From positions 7,254,001 to 7,318,000 of the forward strand of contig JAPNXP010000002.1 of NCBI GenBank assembly GCA_028753945.1: a stretch of DNA of 64,000 nt, in the 5' to 3' direction. Position 1 is the first letter of the stretch, and the number at the start of each line of letters is the position of its first letter. A program made the translations under genes and the position numbers. Below the pieces are notes generated by a model. That model was not told the DNA's origin, searched no databases, and worked only from the letters and a program-made list of their open reading frames with translations. Below, in pieces: positions 58,604 through 64,000 of the stretch. This DNA comes from Hexactinellida sp. DTS-2022. Lineage: Eukaryota > Porifera > Hexactinellida.

Positions 58604-59349
58604 CAGTAATACCTCGTTTAACGCGGTTTTTTTTACGCGTTTTCGTTTACGCGGAACAATTTTTTATGACCAAAACTTTTATTCCGCGATCCTAAACTCG
58701 TTTTACGCGGTTAATCTATGATTTTCATACAATAAAATCTCTTTTTTATGGATATTTTGGATAATATTTAAGATTTAGTGGTAACAAAGCGGTTCTACAT
58801 TTCCAAAAAATACAAAAATTATGATTTAGAGATAGTAGATAGTTAGGGATATGTATTTGTCGTATAGTAAGTTCATCCAAATATATTATTGGTCAAATGA
58901 ATACATATTTGCTTCACTATTCACACTAGAGATACCCGGTTGTGGGAGTTACCCGAAGGTGTAGGGTTGCGGTGTGAAGGGAATTGTAATTCCCTTCACA
59001 ACACAATTCCCTTTCTGTGGGAATTCCCAAATATTCGCACAAGTTGGTTTCTTTCAGGATTCCCATAGGTTAAAATAATTTCCATTCAAATCCCATATTG
59101 GAAATCCCATGGGAATTCCCATGGGATTAACATACACACGGAAACCTTGGCTATCTGAGAGGTCCGGATGTTGGATTTTTTAGTGTTTAAACACTATGTA
59201 TTTAAAATTTTATTCGATGTTTATAATATTTGGAAACGCATCTATTGGTTTAATATGTGTTACTATGAGAATGAACAGTTTTTTTACGCGATTTCGTTTT
59301 ACGCGGGCTTTTCAAGGAACGCATCTACCGCGTAAAAGAGGGATACCTG
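58604..59349. mobile_element. Tigger-type MITE T2 with nested fragment
   Basis: TA at 58602-58603 and 59350-59351. Ends CAGTAATACCTCGTTTAACG and CGCGTAAAAGAGGGATACCTG are imperfect inverted repeats, with further TTTTACGCG words inside both ends. A hAT-like fragment sits at 58962-59149. Confidence 0.78.
58962..59149. mobile_element. hAT-like MITE inside T2
   Basis: TAGGGTTGCGGTGTG at the left and CACACGGAAACCTTG at the right are imperfect inverses. The inside carries GGGAATTCCC and CCCATGGGAATTCCCATGGG palindromes like 41205-41323. No target duplication seen. Confidence 0.5.
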
Positions 59350-59351
59350 TA

Positions 59352-59536
59352 TGTATGAAATCATAATAAAAACATTTTTTCAAAATTTCCAAAAAATAGG
59401 TCATTAGTTGTAAATTAATCATGTACTTCGATTTGTTTTCAAAAAAAGTGATAAACTTGAAATTTCAGACGTATATGGACAGTTGACGAATTACACTTTG
59501 TGCTGCCACACTGTGTGGCAATTCGGCAGTATACGG
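59352..59536 (-). mobile_element. TTAA element D4, terminal fragment
   Basis: Ends GGCAATTCGGCAGTATACGG, followed by TTAA (59537-59540); CCACACTGTGTGGCAATTCGG matches the start of D3 in reverse. It is cut on its left by T2. Confidence 0.65.
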
Positions 59537-59540
59537 TTAA

Positions 59541-60003
59541 GGATATTTAGTATATGATTTTTATTACTAGTAATTGACTCAAAATAGTGCTATTTCGCAA
59601 AATCTTAATGTATTATATGCACAAGAGTTTCAATTTGGTGAAAATATGCATATGCATATGCAAAGATGCAGATATCCTAAATATTTCAAAATATGTACTT
59701 GCATATGCGTGTATGCATATATGCAAAATCGGTCTCTAGTCATTAGTATTCATTTGAAAAGGCTGGTAAATTTAAAATGTTTGCCTTATCCCTGTTCGTA
59801 TTAACGAGTCTGCAATATTACATTAATAAGGACCGTTGAACATCACGATTCTGAGGGACATATTGCCGAATTTTCTTTCTTTCTGTCAGTAATAATCCTA
59901 ACCTAATAAAATGGGGCCTCACATTCACAATTTGCCTCAGGTCCCAGCCCTCCTTAATCCGCACCTGCCTACATCACCTAATAGCACTTATTTTGACTAT
60001 TCG
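59541..60003. other. Gene-free spacer before the THAP remnant
   Basis: An open frame at 59574-59804 (+) contains ATATGCATATGCA repeats and looks incidental. Confidence 0.4.
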
Positions 60004-61800
60004 GATGTCTTGTCTTGTCCCAGGCTGCAGGTGGAACTATTTAGGCGAAGATACGTCTAATTAAAGTTTCAATTTCCCTAAAGATGAGCGATTACGAGAA
60101 CAATGGTTCAGAACCATTCCTAGACCAAGGAAGGATATCTGAAGCTAAAAAACATATGAAGGTATTCAATTGGAAATTTCACATCCTTATATGTATACTC
60201 AATTTAATTTTTATAATTGGTATGCATACACCATTTCTGAGAAGGATACTTCGAGAGATCACACATATATTTTGATGGACAGTGAACTATGAATGTTCCC
60301 CGCGATAGAGTGGCTCTTAAGAAAGGTGTGGTTCCAAGCATAATTCGTAACTGCCCTTCCTACCTATTTGATTCGAATTTAAAACCGCTGAGACTTTCTA
60401 AAGATTACAAGGAACGATTAATGATGGAAACTGCCTAGTCTCAGAACTTAGCTGAAAACATAGAAACAGTAAATAATATTATTATTGATTCATTTTCTGA
60501 CCTTCTTTCTAAGTCGAATTTGATTGATTTCAGGAACGGTTGGATTTCTCACCACTCCGAGGACAATTATTTGCACTTTTAGAAAAATTTACCACTGATT
60601 CCGGACCGATAATAGAACGTTCAGTTTGAATTGACCATGATTTATTTATCAAATTCCGATTTCTATTTCAAAAATTTCAATTAATGACACTCGCCAAATT
60701 GAAAGTTCACTTTATGAGGTTGATAACCTTTCCGCACCAACTCATGGAGAACACACATCTACTCAACATTCGATGCATAATTATGTCAAATTAGCTATCA
60801 ATGAGCTACAAAACGCTATTAAGGAGTCACAAAGTTAAATATGGCCAGTTTCTATAGAACGTCTCCACAAAGTTATTCAGAACACTCCAATTTTTATATC
60901 AGCATGACTGGAAGCAAATAAAAAGTCATCAAAAATTTATCTAAAAGATTCTGATGTATATTCTTGTCAGGATAGATCAAAACGTCGTAAATCCAATACC
61001 TGCAGGGCCAGCAGGGGGCAGAAAATGGACCATCAGCTATAAATCCGTCAAATTCAAACGTATTGCATAGCAAATTCGGATTTACACCTATTAGAATGAC
61101 TCTAAATAGTTGAGATACCAAAATTCATATTGATGCAAATTTTAATTTCTTTGACCATTTATGGTCATATGGATCTGCCACTTTTGGTGACGGAGCAATT
61201 AATTATCTCACGAATGAGAAGTCGTTGCGACTTGCTCATACCATGTAACGATGTCTTTAAATCAATACAAATTCACTGGGCAACAAATTTGGAGTAGATA
61301 CCATGTAGTTTAACATTATATGATTTTGTAACCATATATGGATGTGTCATGTGGCACAATTTGATGACGTAAGCATAAATAAAATCTTCGTTGGAGCTTA
61401 GTTCTAACTTCCGGACACTAACAGCAAAAGATTTTAGACTTCTTCACCAGGATTATGATTATAATACAAAAGTATTTAGACCCGTTATAAATGACAGGTG
61501 CCAAGTGGTTTAGTGTCCTTTTGTCCGAATTTCAGACGGACCTTTGGACTTTTTATACTTTCCTGACAAGAATATACATTAGAATCTTCTAGAAATTATT
61601 TTGATGACTTTTTATGTGCTTCCAGTCATGCTGATATATAGATTGGAGTGTTCTGATTAACTTTGTAGAGACGTTGTATAGAAACTGGCCATATTTAACT
61701 TCATGACTCCTTAACCTCGTTAAATGTGAAACACTAGATCTATACGTAACTGATAACTATTCACCTGTAATGAATCCATAAAAATTTGTCAGTTGTAGGA
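60004..61800 (+). pseudogene. THAP-domain protein remnant (P-element-like?), split by G1
   Basis: ATG at 60004 opens with MSCLVPGC, giving the first two Cys of a C2CH THAP zinc finger. SFNFPKDERLREQWF follows, with the conserved FP and W. The second zinc pair is decayed (HIYFDGQ at about 60262, where C..HF is expected), and 60142-60240 may be an intron or insertion. The domain closes with LKKGVVPSII, equivalent to the AVPTIF box. The same frame continues through DSFSDLLSKS and FRNGWISHHSED to about 60600, then slips. In-frame stops occur at 60061, 60139 and 60437. TTAA element G1 interrupts it at 60823-61710; joining the flanks at TTAA keeps a frame open from AINELQ before G1 through LVKCETLDLYV after it. 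THAP fingers bind DNA and are found in P-element transposases and host genes; I cannot tell which this was. Confidence 0.7.
60823..61710 (+). mobile_element. TTAA element G1 (long inverted ends)
   Basis: TTAA at 60819-60822 and 61711-61714. Ends GGAGTCACAAAGTTAAATAT and ATATTTAACTTCATGACTCC. The inverted repeats reach about 160 bp (to TTCTTGTCAGGA / TCCTGACAAGAA). 888 bp. Partial copies are G2, G3 and G4. Confidence 0.9.
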
Positions 61801-62003
61801 CAACTGACAAATTTGATCCATTCATGAAATAAGCGGCGGTATGATATATTATCTAAAGTATTTTCACTTAAAATTTACGGATTATCACCAGCTTGTTGTG
61901 GAAAAATCCAGTCATCTAGTTGATTAATTTGGCCACATGAGCGAAACTTGTTTCATATTAAAAACACTCTGGGGATAGATGGTGACTATTTTCGAATTCT
62001 TAA

Positions 62004-62703
62004 GGTTCAGGTATCCTCTAGAGTACTTCTACCATAACTATTCACCCGAATGAATTAATTTTTTTACTGCGGATTTATTTCATCCTCAGGATGCCAAAAA
62101 TACAATAATATTGGCAAATAAACTAATAGAGGAAAAAACTTTTTTTAAATTTTACCATTTTTGCGGAATAGATCATTGAGAAAAGATAAACAATACCAAG
62201 AATATTATTGATAAAATGTGTTTAGCTGGATGTAATATAACTTTTGAGTACAGGAATTGTGAATATCTACATTTTTCTGGATTTCAAATACTTTTATGTG
62301 ATGTCGATTTTCAAATGAAGATTTTCCTTATCCAAAATCCAAAAAACAGATGAACTATTCATATTAGGGTAAATCGCAGCACTGAAAAGTTGTATCTTTA
62401 CGAGATCTCTCCGAAACCGTTGAGTTTTTGATTCTACGACCAGAATTGACAAAATGACTTCTTCCGCAATTCTGAAAATGTTAGTTTTGAGATAGCGGCT
62501 TTTGAAAATAAAATTTACAGCAATTATTCATAAATTGAGGTGACCAAAGTGTGTCAAACTGGTTAAAATAATAGGAATCCTTCTTAGAAATCTCTTGAGA
62601 GTACTCATTGGTATCAATACAATCCCAAAATGCAATAAAAGAGAAATAGACAATGATTTGGATTTTATCTAAATATTCGAAATTTGTAGAGTATACCTGA
62701 ACC
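62004..62703 (-). mobile_element. TTAA element A5
   Basis: TTAA at 62000-62003 and 62704-62707. Ends GGTTCAGGTATCCTCTAGAG and GTAGAGTATACCTGAACC. 700 bp, same orientation as A4. Confidence 0.9.
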
Positions 62704-62770
62704 TTAAGGAAATAACCTCTAAGTTTAGTGACAGGGAACGTCATGTGATACTTCAATTGGATCAAGTTCA

Positions 62771-62845
62771 TAATTGCGGAGATTGGGAAAGTCGTTTCTT
62801 ATGACGTTGCTTGCAACAGTTGTTCACTATGCAGCATTCTCGGTA
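62771..62845 (+). repeat. 75-bp exact duplicate of transposase sequence
   Basis: Identical base for base to 63190-63264, which lies inside the Mutator-like reading frame. Here it stands outside any readable frame, 420 bp upstream. Confidence 0.9.
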
Positions 62846-62898
62846 TAAATTCCGCTTCTAATGATGCTAAAAATGCGCTTTGTATGATTTTTTTGTAG

Positions 62899-64000
62899 GT
62901 TCAACTTTCCAACGACCAGACTATTGGGGAAAACTACACCTTTATCTTTCAAAATATACCAGGACCGATGTACTCACGCAAATTTCTTGTGGTGCAAACC
63001 AACATGCTTGTAGCTGCTAAATTTGTTCCAGTACAAAGTACGGATAAAGCACGATACGAACTACGTGCTATAAGCAACTTTCTCCTTCAACTAAATACGT
63101 AACAACTGTTGGGGCCTTTGATGGCTTGTATCAACAGCGTTCTGGAAAGTCTGGAGGAGGATTTTCGAGATATTGGTTCGCGGCTGCAATAATTGCGGAG
63201 ATTGGGAAAGTCGTTTCTTATGACGTTGCTTGCAACAGTTGTTCACTATGCAGCATTCTCGGTAATCGCTTGAGAAGTGAACTCATTCCTCTAGAGGTAT
63301 ACGGAACGAGCAAGAATGATCACAAGTTGATCTGCCCGGCTGAATATTTAGATTTGGCATCTGTACATCTGGAGTCCGCTATTGCACCTCAAGTTAATAC
63401 TGAAGCACTCGACCGTGGAGTTCGTTTTCCTTGGATTATATCCGGAGGGGATTATAAAACTCATGATAACCTTCAAAAAGCTGGTGTGTATAATCATTTG
63501 GATGGTACTCCACTCATTCAGCGATTTGAATGTTTGGTGCACATGAACAACGAATGAATGCTAATCTTTTCAAGAGTCAGGAAAAGGTTATATAGCTTGT
63601 TCGTGCTGAAAAAGCTGCCAATTCTCGTGAATTATCACGAAAGGTTCATTCCAAACAGCAAATCAGATAGGAACTGGATACTCTATACCACTGAACTCTT
63701 CATCCAAGTGCTGCTACTAAATAGGGATGAGATACCACTGAAGGAAAACAGATCCGACATTTATCTCTTGGACATTGTGGCCAAATTACGTCCTATTATC
63801 GTTTGGCGGAACAAAGACACTCTGGCGATGTCCCCTATATCTTTATGAAATAGATTCGATTCCCCTTCATCTATCTGCGAACGATGCGAATACTGAAGAA
63901 CAGCAACTTCTTTGCCCATTTACTGCGGTTTCCTGGTGTCGATATCAGTCTTCCAAATTGAATAAATTTCCGCAACTAAGTAATCCAAACTTTTGGGCGA
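62899..64000 (+). pseudogene. Mutator-like transposase remnant, N-terminal and middle part
   Basis: Runs off the right edge. A first segment (62899-63098), behind a T-rich tract ending TTTTTTGTAG that looks like a splice acceptor, reads NIPGPMYSRKF, VAAKFVPVQSTDKARYELRA, the family's region before the catalytic core. The frame then changes and KYVTTVGAFDGLYQQRSGKS (about 63093) gives the first catalytic Asp, followed by GKVVSYDVACNSCSLC. WIISGGDYKTHDNLQKAGVY (about 63435) is the degraded second catalytic block, then FECLVHM. Beyond 63557 the frame slips repeatedly: AANSRELSRKVHSKQQIR near 63620-63680 and QQLLCPFTAVSWCRYQSS near 63900 are still readable. Dead copy. It lacks the TQN.NES and PHD parts, which lie beyond the window if present, and its sequence differs from the fragment at 927-1820. 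Confidence 0.78.

Noticed and set aside
1-64000. CRISPR array, bacterial operons or phage genes
   Set aside because: The regular repeats are satellites with no unique spacers. All protein traces are eukaryotic transposon families, and the AT-rich, gene-poor layout is not bacterial.
1-64000. The two Mutator-like fragments as halves of one gene
   Set aside because: They are 61 kb apart in an order that would need the later one first, and their SWC segments differ, so they are separate copies of different lineages.

Overview
The window is AT-rich nuclear DNA from an animal, most likely an invertebrate; I cannot name the species. This rests on the transposon mix: a Mutator-like transposase ending in a PHD finger, a THAP zinc finger, a ZMYM-type hAT transposase, a piggyBac transposase with a Cys-rich tail, pogo/mariner MITEs, a Helitron and a Ty3/Gypsy integrase remnant. 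I find no host gene. Every protein-coding trace belongs to a mobile element, and every one is truncated or broken. Most short open frames are chance frames in AT-rich DNA or lie inside repeats.

Coding remnants, left to right: 927-1820 (+) C-terminal part of a Mutator-like transposase plus PHD finger; 16947-18729 (+) tyrosine recombinase with recognisable catalytic R, K, R, H and Y; about 28480-29290 (-) Ty3/Gypsy integrase C-terminus; 50785-51939 (+) hAT transposase lacking its N-terminus; 52142-54232 (+) piggyBac transposase with one main frameshift; 60004-about 61800 (+) THAP-domain protein; 62899-64000 (+) a second Mutator-like transposase running off the window.

The rest is nested non-autonomous DNA transposons. 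At least six families (called A, B, C, D, E, G here) are flanked by TTAA, the target duplication of the piggyBac and Kolobok superfamilies. They insert into each other's TTAA sites, and several paralogous empty sites in the window prove the order of events. Between and inside them are hAT MITEs with 8-bp duplications, pogo/Tigger and mariner MITEs with TA duplications, long fold-back elements and one well-bounded Helitron.

Two satellites occur. One has a roughly 117-bp unit at 4.5-12.1 kb, split by a 3.8-kb hAT element and by three copies of a TA-flanked MITE (K). The other has an 81-bp unit at 44.6-47.5 kb with 162-bp dimers, split by the nest D(A+B).

Nothing here convincingly forms a new multi-gene system. 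The most informative structure is the TTAA nesting: element B2 holds D1 and C2 end to end at its own subterminal TTAA, and D2 holds A3 and B1 end to end at one TTAA. A near-intact piggyBac transposase lies in the same window.
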